This document shows, piece by piece, positions 1-6,846 of a stretch of DNA of 40,543 nt. Made by a program: the position numbers and the translations under genes. Numbering within the stretch: position 1 is the first letter of the stretch; every line of letters starts with the position of its first letter. The notes under the pieces are model-generated. The model saw nothing but the letters and a program-made list of their open reading frames with translations. It searched no databases and was not told the DNA's origin. Origin of the DNA: Pseudomonadota bacterium (GTDB lineage Bacteria; Pseudomonadota; Gammaproteobacteria; Steroidobacterales; Steroidobacteraceae); NCBI GenBank assembly GCA_021817875.1, contig JAKAFQ010000001.1:1-40543 (forward strand), given 5' to 3'.

Positions 1-1
1 G

Positions 2-109
2 TTCATCGTCATGATCTGCGGCGACATCATGACCATGCCGGGCCTGCCCAAGGTGCCTTCGGCGGCGCGAATCGACATCGTCGACGGCAAGGTCGTCGGG
101 CTGTTCTGA
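2..109 (+). CDS. fhs: formate-tetrahydrofolate ligase, C-terminal end (partial)
   Basis: Only the last 35 codons lie in the window; the gene enters from the left edge. The visible tail contains [15 protein letters not shown] and ends in VVGLF, which matches the well-conserved C-terminus of formate-tetrahydrofolate ligase. That enzyme uses ATP to join formate to tetrahydrofolate, giving 10-formyl-THF for one-carbon metabolism in the cytoplasm. The stop is followed by a 57-bp gap and then by the convergent cytochrome gene. The identification rests on a short but diagnostic stretch; nothing can be said about the rest of the protein or its operon. Confidence 0.85.
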   Translation, partial: FIVMICGDIMTMPGLPKVPSAARIDIVDGKVVGLF

Positions 110-166
110 TCCGGGCCGGCGGCACGGCGCGAATGTTGCTCGCTGGCGCGCCACCCCACACTCAGG

Positions 167-721
167 TCAATAGTTCGCCACGTCCGGCCGCGGGTCTGGC
201 GAGACGAAACCATTGCGGTTTGGCATCTTCACCTTCGGCAGCGAGGCCGCATCGATTACCCCGTTCTCGGGGATGATGTGCGCCCTGCCGAGGATGTACG
301 CGGTAACCGCATAGGCTTCGCTCGGGGTAAGCGAGCCGGGTGCGTTGAATGGCATCGCGCGCGTCACGTAGTCGAAAATCGTCGTCGCGTACGGCCAGTA
401 GCTCTCGATCGTTTTGAGCGGCTTGCCGCCCGTGAGGCTTCCGCGGCCGCCGATTAGCGTGTCCCCGGCGCCTGCGACGCCCTGCAGGTTGTTGCCGTGG
501 CAGGCCACGCACTTCTGCTCGTAGATCTTACGGCCTTCCGTAAAGCTGCCTCGTCCGGGTGGAAGGTCCCGGCCGTCTGCCGGCCAGGCGTCGATCGCGC
601 TGCGCGCTGCAGCGTTAGACACGGCCGTTCCGAAACCGTACTTGGCCGCTCCGGCGCTCCCCGAGGCTGCAATCCCGGCGATCCCGAGCGCGAGCACCAT
701 GGCCTTAGAAGTGATGGACAT
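167..721 (-). CDS. periplasmic monohaem cytochrome c, partner of the SoxC-like dehydrogenase
   Basis: A 184-residue exported class I cytochrome c. Residues 1-26 form a signal peptide ending near SAGAA; the haem site is CVACH at 71-75, and Met123 in RAMPF is the likely sixth ligand. It lies directly downstream of the soxC-like gene and overlaps it by 17 bp, so it is very probably the electron acceptor of that molybdoenzyme, passing electrons to the respiratory chain. Classical SoxD is a much longer dihaem protein. This one is a single-haem protein, nearer in size to the SorB subunit of sulfite dehydrogenase. A purine-rich GGGAGAG lies just upstream of the ATG. The family call is firm; the exact partner role is inferred from gene order. 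Confidence 0.85.
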   Translation of the reverse strand: MSITSKAMVLALGIAGIAASGSAGAAKYGFGTAVSNAAARSAIDAWPADGRDLPPGRGSFTEGRKIYEQKCVACHGNNLQGVAGAGDTLIGGRGSLTGGKPLKTIESYWPYATTIFDYVTRAMPFNAPGSLTPSEAYAVTAYILGRAHIIPENGVIDAASLPKVKMPNRNGFVSPDPRPDVANY

Positions 722-2123
722 TGCTCACTCTCCCGTCGCTTGCGATCTGCCAGCTCTGAATTCCGTTCAGGTGGTAGATCGAGCCCAGCGGTCCGTTGAG
801 CCCTCGCGCATCGATCAGCTGCTTGATCGTCGGCTGAATGTAGCCAGTTTCGTCGGTGCAGCGGCTCTGCAGGATCGCGGGCTTGCCGTCCCACGTCCAC
901 GGACTGCGAAAGCGCACCGTTGACTTTTGCATGATCGGGGCGGTGAGCTCGGCGTCGACCCAGGTCTGGCCGCCGTTCACGGAAATTTCGACGCGCCGCA
1001 CGCGCCCGTGACCCGACCAGGCGAGCCCGGTGATCTCGTAGAACCCCGGTCCCGGAAGCATCATCTCGCCGGACGGGAAGGTGATGACCGATTTCGCCTC
1101 CATCACGAACGTGAACTGCCGCGCCTTGCCGTCGCCGAGGAGATCGGTGTACTTGGATGTTTCTTCTCGGGTCATGAAGGGTACATCGGAGACCTGGATG
1201 CGGCGGATCCACTTGATGTTTGTATTCCCCTCCCAGCCGGGTAGCACCAGGCGCAGCGGGTAACCCTGCTCCGGGCGAATGGCCTCGCCGTTCTGCGCAT
1301 ACGCAAGCACCGCGTCGTCATAGCACTTCTCCAGCGGGATGCTGCGCGTCATCACGGCAGCGTCCGCGCCTTCGGCGAGAATCCATTTTGCGCCGTCCTT
1401 GATTCCGACTTCGTCGAGGACGATCGAGAGCGGCACACCGGTCCACTCCGAGGTGCTCAGTAGCCCGTGCGTTCCCTGCACGGTCTTGAGCGTCGGCTTG
1501 GACCACTCGGTGAGCCCGTTGCCCGAGCACTCGATGAAATGAAACCGCGATACCGAGGGGAAGCGCCGCAGGTCGGCCATCGTGTAGAGGCGCGGCTGCC
1601 CAACCATTCCGTGCACAAGCAGCGTGTGCTTGGCTGGATCGATCGTCGGAATTCCCCCGTGATGCCTCTCGAAATGCAACCCTGACGGCGTCACAATGCC
1701 GAACTCGTCGGCGAGCGGCGTCATCGACCACGAAGACTGGGTCGTAGGGGTGGGGAACCGCCAGCGCACCGAAGTCTCGAACTGCGAGCGAGTGCCGTAG
1801 CCACCGTCTTCCCCAACGCCGCGACCCAAGACCTTGGTGGGGTCCGGCGGGACTGGATACTCTTTCGCCCCGGGCGGCGCGGCCGCTGCAACGCTCATGC
1901 GCGGCAGCATGCCGGCGGCGCCGGCGCCGGCCAGTGCCGCACCGGTGAGCATGAATCGCCGGCGGCCGGGAGCGCGCGCCGGATTCGGAAACATCCCCTC
2001 CTTGCATTCACAGTCTTCCAGCTCAGCCTTGCGCGCCTCCAAGTAGCGGCGCTCGGCCTCGACCATCACATCGATTTGCGCCTGGTGCTTCTCGTCATAC
2101 ATGGGGTCGTCGCGTGAGCCCAT
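705..2123 (-). CDS. soxC: SoxC-like molybdopterin sulfite/sulfane dehydrogenase, Tat-exported
   Basis: A 472-residue member of the sulfite oxidase family. The molybdenum-ligating cysteine is C199 in the motif HFIECSGN, and the C-terminal third has the dimerisation-domain pattern (RVEISVNGGQTWVDA). SoxC works with a cytochrome to oxidise protein-bound sulfane sulfur; close relatives oxidise sulfite. A twin-arginine motif RRRFM lies at 54-58, followed by a hydrophobic segment, so export to the periplasm by Tat is likely. The chosen ATG has GGAGGAG five bases upstream. A second start at 1997 (Met43) has AAGGAGG but too close to the codon; it would give a signal peptide of usual length. No soxXYZAB genes are visible, so the substrate may be sulfite. 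Confidence 0.85.
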   Translation of the reverse strand: MGSRDDPMYDEKHQAQIDVMVEAERRYLEARKAELEDCECKEGMFPNPARAPGRRRFMLTGAALAGAGAAGMLPRMSVAAAAPPGAKEYPVPPDPTKVLGRGVGEDGGYGTRSQFETSVRWRFPTPTTQSSWSMTPLADEFGIVTPSGLHFERHHGGIPTIDPAKHTLLVHGMVGQPRLYTMADLRRFPSVSRFHFIECSGNGLTEWSKPTLKTVQGTHGLLSTSEWTGVPLSIVLDEVGIKDGAKWILAEGADAAVMTRSIPLEKCYDDAVLAYAQNGEAIRPEQGYPLRLVLPGWEGNTNIKWIRRIQVSDVPFMTREETSKYTDLLGDGKARQFTFVMEAKSVITFPSGEMMLPGPGFYEITGLAWSGHGRVRRVEISVNGGQTWVDAELTAPIMQKSTVRFRSPWTWDGKPAILQSRCTDETGYIQPTIKQLIDARGLNGPLGSIYHLNGIQSWQIASDGRVSNVHHF

Positions 2124-2561
2124 GCTCTCCTCCGCTTTGTTCGAATTAGAGACCTCCCATCTGGAAGGCCGACAGTGCGAGCAGCATAAATTGCGCCTGA
2201 ATTCTGCCGGAGGCCAAGCCGGCTATCTCAGGGACGCGCAAGCTCAACAATCTGCCGCAGCAAGAGGCGAATTAGCCAAAGTTGTGTTTCGCTTCGAACC
2301 AGAGACCGTTTCGGATCGAAACAATCTGGACGCCGATGGGTCAGGTGTTCCTGGGGGGCGCATACCTAGTAGCCCGCGGGGCGCAAGGCGCGGATGCGCT
2401 GCCCAAAAAAAAGCTAGTGCGCCTCAGAGAGGCTCGCCGCCGGCCGGCAGCCCTTCAGACTGGCTGCTGCGGAGCCTCGCGGCGCGATGCAGGCTCTAGG
2501 CTTATGCGGCAGGCGGGCGCGCGCCTTCTCCGACGTATGAGGTGAACCTCGAGTTCCGACT

Positions 2562-2759
2562 TCAGCTTCGTGCAGACGCCCGCGTCCAGCCTTCGGCCCA
2601 TGCGCAATCCGCACACTCGGATTTGCCTGGACAACGTCCTTGCCTGCGCGCGAGACAGCTATGCCTCTCATGTCCAAGCTGCGTCGCCAGGGATGCGCGG
2701 TCGAAGCGCGGGTTGATCGGAGTGCTCCATCCAAGCAGCTGCTTTAATGAGTCGATCAT
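2562..2759 (-). CDS. small cysteine-containing protein of unknown function
   Basis: A 65-codon ORF starting MIDSLKQLLGW. It is supported mainly by an exact AGGAGG eight bases before the ATG at 2759; two upstream in-frame ATGs (2786, 2777) lack such a site. The C-terminal half carries cysteines in RCPGKSECADCAW, a spacing seen in some very small proteobacterial proteins, possibly for metal or redox binding, but I do not recognise a family. It precedes the soxC-like gene on the same strand by about 440 bp. It could be a genuine small protein or a decayed remnant; the translation signal favours the former. Confidence 0.45.
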   Translation of the reverse strand: MIDSLKQLLGWSTPINPRFDRASLATQLGHERHSCLARRQGRCPGKSECADCAWAEGWTRASARS

Positions 2760-2767
2760 TATTCGAA

Positions 2768-2773
2768 CCTCCT
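2768..2773 (-). promoter_or_regulatory. Shine-Dalgarno site deciding the start of the small gene
   Basis: On the minus strand this reads AGGAGG, eight bases before the ATG at 2759. It is one of the strongest ribosome-binding sites in the window and is the main reason for accepting the 65-residue ORF. Confidence 0.55.
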
Positions 2774-3088
2774 GCATGTCGAACATGCGAGACGTAAGAT
2801 AGTAAACACTTTAGCGATCCACGGATCTCGTGACTTGAGCTAGATCAAGCGCTCCGCAAGGGGGCGCGCGCCCGCCCCGGGCCGTCGGGGCGTGGGCCGA
2901 TCGCGAGCCGATCTTGCGCTATCGCTTTCGGATGCCTTGGCCCGCTTCGTGCTTTGCGCAGTACGAAGCAGGTGCCGTGAGAGCCCACTTGGATGGCCCA
3001 CGCAACGGTCTGGCGCACCAACTGGGCGATCAGCCGCGCACTGGATCGAGCGAGGCGCTCAAGAAACGCGAAGTGCGCACGCCCATGA

Positions 3089-3694
3089 CCAACCAACGCG
3101 AACGGCCGCGCGCAAGTGTTCGTCGCCGTGTTGGGGGCGTCGAACTACACCTACGCGTGCACGACCGCCACGCAGACCGCGGCCGACTGGATCGGCTCGC
3201 TGATCGCGGCGCTCGAGTTCATCGGCGGGGTGCCACGGCTCGTCGTGCCCGACCAGACGCGCGCGCTCGTCGCGCACCCCGACCGCTACGAGCCGAGCTT
3301 AGGCCGGTTGGTCGAGGAGTTCTGCGCGCACTACGCCACGGTCGTGCTCCCAGCGCGGCCCGCGCATCCCCGCGACAAGCCGAAGGTCGAGCTGGGCGTG
3401 CAGGTGGTCGAGCGCTGGATCTTGGCGCGCCTTCGCCACCGGCGGCTCTTCAGCCTCGCCGAGGCGAACGCGGCGATCGCCGAGCTGCTCGTCGAATTGA
3501 ACGCGCGGCCCTTCAAGAAGCTGCCCGGCACGCGCCGAAGCGCCTTCGAGACGCTGGATCGCCCGGCGTTGAAGCCCTTGCCCGCGACGCGCATGGTGAT
3601 CGCGCGCTTTGCGCGCGTGCGCGTGAACATCGACTACCACTTCGAGCTCGATCGGCACTACTGCGGAGTTATGGCACGCTCGGAGCGCAACTAA
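3089..3694 (+). pseudogene. IS21-family transposase (IstA) fragment, truncated at both ends
   Basis: The frame reads [16 protein letters not shown] and continues through the IS21 IstA catalytic core: VVPDQ carries the second acidic residue of the DDE triad, and [17 protein letters not shown] carries the third. The part normally containing the first aspartate is absent, because an in-frame TGA lies at 3086-3088. The C-terminus stops abruptly after RHYCGV, where IstA proteins normally continue for well over a hundred residues. About 190 of roughly 500 residues remain, and no IstB gene follows. It is a dead remnant. It ends only some 30 bp before the tRNA-Arg fragment, so it marks past rearrangement at this tRNA locus. 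Confidence 0.85.
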
Positions 3695-3726
3695 CTATGT
3701 GACTTGGCGGAAGTTTGAATTCGAGG

Positions 3727-3781
3727 GAGGACCTGGCTACGAACCAGGGGGTCGTGGGTTCAAATCCTGCCGGGCGCGCCA
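3727..3781 (+). pseudogene. tRNA-Arg(ACG) 3' fragment (anticodon arm to CCA)
   Basis: The sequence folds as the 3' two thirds of a tRNA. The anticodon stem is CCTGG (3732-3736) with CCAGG (3744-3748), the loop is CTACGAA with anticodon ACG at 3739-3741, a five-base variable loop follows, the T arm has loop TTCAAAT, then the acceptor strand CGGGCGC, discriminator G and an encoded CCA. The matching 5' acceptor strand (GCGCCCG) and D arm are missing: the bases 33 positions before the anticodon read GGCGGAA and cannot pair. It is therefore not a functional tRNA gene. Such 3' fragments are typical attachment-site duplicates left by elements that integrate into tRNA genes. Deletion by the adjacent IS21 element is the alternative. 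Confidence 0.8.
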
Positions 3782-3789
3782 GTCAATCC

Positions 3790-3818
3790 AAGGGCCTGCG
3801 GAAGTGCAGGCCCTTTTT
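3790..3818 (+). terminator. Rho-independent terminator of the tRNA-Arg locus
   Basis: GGGCCTGC (3792-3799) and GCAGGCCC (3806-3813) form a perfect eight-base stem with a six-base loop, followed by five T residues; AA/TT pairs can extend it to ten. It lies nine bases after the CCA of the tRNA fragment, as expected for the native tRNA terminator. Its survival shows that the DNA to the right of the tRNA 3' end is the original flank. Confidence 0.85.
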
Positions 3819-3857
3819 CATTCCCGGCGCGTAGCCGAATCGTCGCCGCGCAGAGGG

Positions 3858-4964
3858 TCACCCCAACTGTGGTCCAGGTCGACTGGTCATTTCCGGCGTC
3901 CTATTGCTGCTGCGGCCGATAGCCAGTTGCTCGATTATTGCCTCGGTCATGCGGAGCGTTCCAGAACTTCCACCGAGATCGGGTGTGACGAAGCGTCCTT
4001 CGGCGAGGACCCGGGAAAGCGCGGTTTCGATGGCGGCCGCCGCGCGATGCTCCCCGAGATGGCGCAGCATTATGGCACCGGAGAGGATCATCGCCGTCGG
4101 ATTGGCGCGATCCTTCCCTGCGATGTCCGGTGCGGTGCCGTGCACGGGCTCGAATTCCGCGCACCCGGGACCGAGGTTTGCACCGGGCGCGATGCCCAGG
4201 CCGCCGACTAGGCCCGCGGCCAGGTCGGACACGATGTCGCCGTACAGGTTGGGAAGCAGCAGGCAGTCGTATGTTTCGGGCCGAGTCACCAAGTCGGCGC
4301 ACAGCGCATCCACGACCCGCTGGTCGATCGACAGGTCCGGGTAGCGTTGCGCAGCCGCGAGCGCCGTCTCGAGAAACAGCCCGTCGGTGAGCTTGAGGAT
4401 GTTCGCCTTGTGCACGACGGTGAGCCTCTTGCGCCCCAGCCGGCGCATGGTTTCGAGCGCGAATTCGGCCACTCGCCGGCTCGCCTCGCGCGTGATCCGC
4501 TTGGTCGCCTCGGCCGTATCCCGGTCGCGCATGCGCTCGATACCGAGGTAGAGGTCCTCGGTGTTTTCGCGAAAGATCAAGAGGTCGACGCCACTAAAGC
4601 GCGTCTTGATTCCCGGGTAGATCTTGGCGGGGCGCATGTTGACGAACAATCCCAGCTCGGATCGCAGCGCGACCGTAACGCTCGGGTATGACTGCCGCTC
4701 CCCGCGGGCGGCACTCTTTTCGACCACGACCCGGTACGCGCCGCCAAAGGGGGTCGCCGTCGGCCCCTTCAAAGCGACACCAATTCGCGAAATCGCCTGC
4801 ACCAGCTCCGGCGGCAAGGGCGTGCCGAATTCCCGCTGTGCATCAAGCCCGGCCAGGCCCGGCTCCCACGCGATCTGCGCGCCGGAGGCGTCGATCACTT
4901 CGCGCGCGGCACGCGTGACCTCCGGCCCGATTCCGTCTCCCGCTATGAGCACGACCCGATGCAT
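3858..4964 (-). CDS. isocitrate/isopropylmalate-family NAD-dependent beta-decarboxylating dehydrogenase
   Basis: A 368-residue enzyme of the isocitrate/isopropylmalate dehydrogenase family, which oxidises 2-hydroxy acids carrying a 3-carboxylate and releases CO2. Visible family features are AGDGIGPEV near the N-terminus, the basic residues in NMRPAKIYPG, FRENTEDLY, the catalytic lysine in VVHKANILK, the metal-binding aspartates in LYGDIVSDLAAG, and the cofactor region EPVHGTAPDIAGKDRANP, typical of NAD use. About 20 extra residues lie around 75-95 (YRVVVEKSAARGERQ), where relatives are shorter. A GTG at 4967 is an alternative start; GGGAG lies upstream of both. It is divergent from the ComA-like gene across a 140-bp region with a palindrome. 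Isocitrate itself need not be the substrate. Confidence 0.85.
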   Translation of the reverse strand: MHRVVLIAGDGIGPEVTRAAREVIDASGAQIAWEPGLAGLDAQREFGTPLPPELVQAISRIGVALKGPTATPFGGAYRVVVEKSAARGERQSYPSVTVALRSELGLFVNMRPAKIYPGIKTRFSGVDLLIFRENTEDLYLGIERMRDRDTAEATKRITREASRRVAEFALETMRRLGRKRLTVVHKANILKLTDGLFLETALAAAQRYPDLSIDQRVVDALCADLVTRPETYDCLLLPNLYGDIVSDLAAGLVGGLGIAPGANLGPGCAEFEPVHGTAPDIAGKDRANPTAMILSGAIMLRHLGEHRAAAAIETALSRVLAEGRFVTPDLGGSSGTLRMTEAIIEQLAIGRSSNRTPEMTSRPGPQLG

Positions 4965-5031
4965 CACTTCTTTTCTCCCGGCTTGCTGCTTCCCGATTGC
5001 CGCGCCGTTTGACCGCGTGCGCCCAGGAGTA

Positions 5032-5045
5032 GTAGCATTTGCTAC
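5032..5045. promoter_or_regulatory. candidate operator: perfect 14-bp inverted repeat
   Basis: GTAGCA-TT-TGCTAC is a perfect inverted repeat in the divergent promoter region between the IDH-family gene (start 4964) and the ComA-like gene (start 5105). The TrmB-type regulator encoded in the same operon is the natural candidate ligand. The placement is seen directly; the binding is inferred. Confidence 0.45.
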
Positions 5046-5104
5046 GACGCGATGTCAAAAAGGTGGTCGGCCCACGGCCCCGGAGAGCTGATCACATCTG
5101 CGCC

Positions 5105-5869
5105 ATGCTCGACCTGCCCGCACGCTCAAGGAAGCCTCGCAAATCGGGGCTCACCGCGATGATCGATTTCGGTCCGGACGCGTTCGGCTGGACCGGTCCG
5201 CAGGGCGTAGCCGACCTGCTCGAGTGCGCTGCGGAGTACATCGACTTCGCCAAGATCTACGCGCTCAACGCGTTGCTTCTTCCGTCGGACATCGTCGCGC
5301 GCATCGTGCGCCGGTACCGCGACGCCGAGATCCTGCCTTACAGCGGCGGCATCCTCTTCGAATACGCTCTGCGCCGCAACGAGCTCGATGGTCTGGCTCC
5401 GTTTCTCCGGTGGCTCGGCTTTCCGGCGCTGGAGATTTCGGAGAACTACGCCGACCTGAGCGAGGACGACCGCGGCCGTGCAATCGAGCGATTCCAGCAG
5501 GCGGGCTTCGCGGTCATCTACGAGTTCGGACGCAAGAATCCGCAGGGACCCATGAGCGTGGACGAGTTGCGGGCGACGGTGAAATGGGCGGCCGATCGTG
5601 GGGTCGAACACGTCATCGTCGAGCAGTCCGAAATCGACGCGCTCGAGAAGGCAGTGCCCGGGGCCCTGTCGCGTGTGCATGACGAATCCTGGTTCCAGCA
5701 CACGCTCATCGAAGCCGACCCCTACCGCTTTCCTCAGCAGCACGCCAAGATGCTCGCCGATTACGGCAACGAAGTGAACCTGGCAAACATTGCCGCGGGC
5801 CAAGTGCTGCGTCTGGAGGGGCTTCGACGCGGCATCGGACGCGCGGTCGATTACGCCGTGCTCAGGTGA
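5105..5869 (+). CDS. ComA-family (phosphosulfolactate synthase-like) TIM-barrel enzyme
   Basis: A 254-residue protein with the layout of ComA, which in archaea adds sulfite to phosphoenolpyruvate to give (2R)-phosphosulfolactate, the first step of coenzyme M synthesis. Matching blocks are GLTAMIDFG (15-23), YIDFAKIY (45-52), YSGGILFE (79-86), EISENYADLS (110-119), YEFGRK (139-144), the QQ of FPQQ (209-212), VNLANI (224-229) and LEGLRRG (237-243). The loop that reads roughly EGRESG in archaeal ComA is VEQSEID here, so substrate or direction may differ. Methanogenic coenzyme M makes no sense in this host. An upstream ATG at 5039 is open, but family homology starts at about 5105. The gene overlaps the regulator start by four bases. 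Confidence 0.8.
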   Translation: MLDLPARSRKPRKSGLTAMIDFGPDAFGWTGPQGVADLLECAAEYIDFAKIYALNALLLPSDIVARIVRRYRDAEILPYSGGILFEYALRRNELDGLAPFLRWLGFPALEISENYADLSEDDRGRAIERFQQAGFAVIYEFGRKNPQGPMSVDELRATVKWAADRGVEHVIVEQSEIDALEKAVPGALSRVHDESWFQHTLIEADPYRFPQQHAKMLADYGNEVNLANIAAGQVLRLEGLRRGIGRAVDYAVLR

Positions 5870-6846
5870 GGTCGGGACTCTTGGCGCAAGACACGAACAG
5901 ACTCGCAGCCGAGATCGCCGCCGACCTGCGCGGCTTCGGCCTTACCGATCACGAAGCGCAGGCGTATCTTGCGCTGCTGCAGGAAAGCCCTGCCACGGCC
6001 TACCAGGTGAGCAAGGAAAGCGGGCTACCCCGCGCCAACGTCTACGCCGCGGTGGAGAGCCTCGCGAAGAAGGGATTTGCGCAGCCCGTCACCGAAAACC
6101 CGCTGCGCTACGTTCCGGTTCAGCCTGAAGCGCTGTTCGCGCGTATGCTCCAGGACATCGACGCGCAGTGCCGTCGGGCAGCGAACAAGCTCTCGCAACT
6201 GCGTCGCAGCACCGGCGAGGAGTACGTCTGGACCCTGCGTGGCGACGAGGCAGTCCGTGCCAAGATCGCGAGCATGATCGCGGCGGCACAGAGCCACGTT
6301 TGGATAAAGGCTCATGCGCGCATGCTGGAAGGGCATCGCGCCGCTTTGCTGGGCGCCGCAAAACGTGGCGTTCAGATCATCCTGATCCTCTTCGGCGAGC
6401 CGGCGGCTCTGGATGGCTACAGGCTCAAGCCGCCGAGCCGGGTGTACATGCACGAGAACAGCGGGCTCGAGGTCGGGCTTGCCAACAACCTCATCACTGT
6501 GGCCACCGATTTCAAGGAAGCGCTGACGGCCAATACAGCGGAGGGCGGATGCGGCGCCTACACGCGCAACCTGCCGGTGGTGAATCTGGCCGAGAGCTTG
6601 ATCAGGCATGAGATCTACCTCGCGGAAATCTTTGGCCGATTTGGACCGCAGATCGAGGCCGAGTTCGGCCCTGCGCTCGTATCGTTGCGACGCAATTACC
6701 TGCCCTCGCCGCAAGCGAGTGCGCTCGTCGAGCGGCTGGGAAGGCACGGCAAGAGCGCTCGCGCCGGACGCGCCGACGCTGCAGAGCGACGCAAGCGGCT
6801 ACGAAAAACAGCTCGCATTCGGCGCGGCAGTACTAGGACCGCATAG
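5866..6846 (+). CDS. TrmB-family transcriptional regulator
   Basis: A 326-residue regulator. Residues 20-75 form the TrmB winged helix-turn-helix (GLTDHEAQAYLALL, then AYQVSKESGLPRANVYAAVESLAKKGF), followed by a coiled helix and a C-terminal sensor region of the phospholipase-D-like type often fused to TrmB. TrmB proteins are common in archaea as sugar-responsive regulators and less common in proteobacteria. The GTG start overlaps the stop of the ComA-like gene as GTGA, indicating translational coupling. It likely controls this cluster, perhaps through the palindrome at 5032-5045. The last 35 or so residues are basic and low in complexity. The ligand is unknown; the cluster substrate is a reasonable guess. 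Confidence 0.88.
   Translation: MRSGLLAQDTNRLAAEIAADLRGFGLTDHEAQAYLALLQESPATAYQVSKESGLPRANVYAAVESLAKKGFAQPVTENPLRYVPVQPEALFARMLQDIDAQCRRAANKLSQLRRSTGEEYVWTLRGDEAVRAKIASMIAAAQSHVWIKAHARMLEGHRAALLGAAKRGVQIILILFGEPAALDGYRLKPPSRVYMHENSGLEVGLANNLITVATDFKEALTANTAEGGCGAYTRNLPVVNLAESLIRHEIYLAEIFGRFGPQIEAEFGPALVSLRRNYLPSPQASALVERLGRHGKSARAGRADAAERRKRLRKTARIRRGSTRTA

Larger units (their letters stand above)
2124..3088. other. mostly non-coding border region
   Basis: Apart from the small minus-strand gene at 2562-2759, no reading frame here resembles a known protein. The open frames have mixed, arginine-rich composition typical of shadows. An A8 run lies at 2405-2412. At 2835-2848 there is TTGAG-N4-ATCAA, one mismatch from an FNR box, at no obvious promoter. 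The stretch 2850-3088 lies immediately before the transposase fragment and may be damaged DNA; I could not find the missing N-terminal part of the transposase in any frame. Confidence 0.5.

Noticed and set aside
2405..2412. A8 run as a minus-strand terminator tail for the small gene at 2562-2759
   Set aside because: The nearest stem (GCCTC-TCT-GAGGC) is only five pairs and separated from the T-run by several bases.
2835..2848. FNR-like box TTGAG-N4-ATCAA
   Set aside because: One mismatch to the consensus and no gene start at a suitable distance; expected by chance in a window of this size.
2868..2874. GCGCCCG, which could pair with the acceptor strand of the tRNA-Arg fragment
   Set aside because: It lies over 850 bp from the fragment, inside a GC-rich run, and is not followed by a D arm (no TAGCTC-type sequence).
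2914..3702. 262-codon ORF overlapping the transposase fragment
   Set aside because: Arginine/alanine-rich shadow frame; only the frame of 3089-3694 matches IstA.
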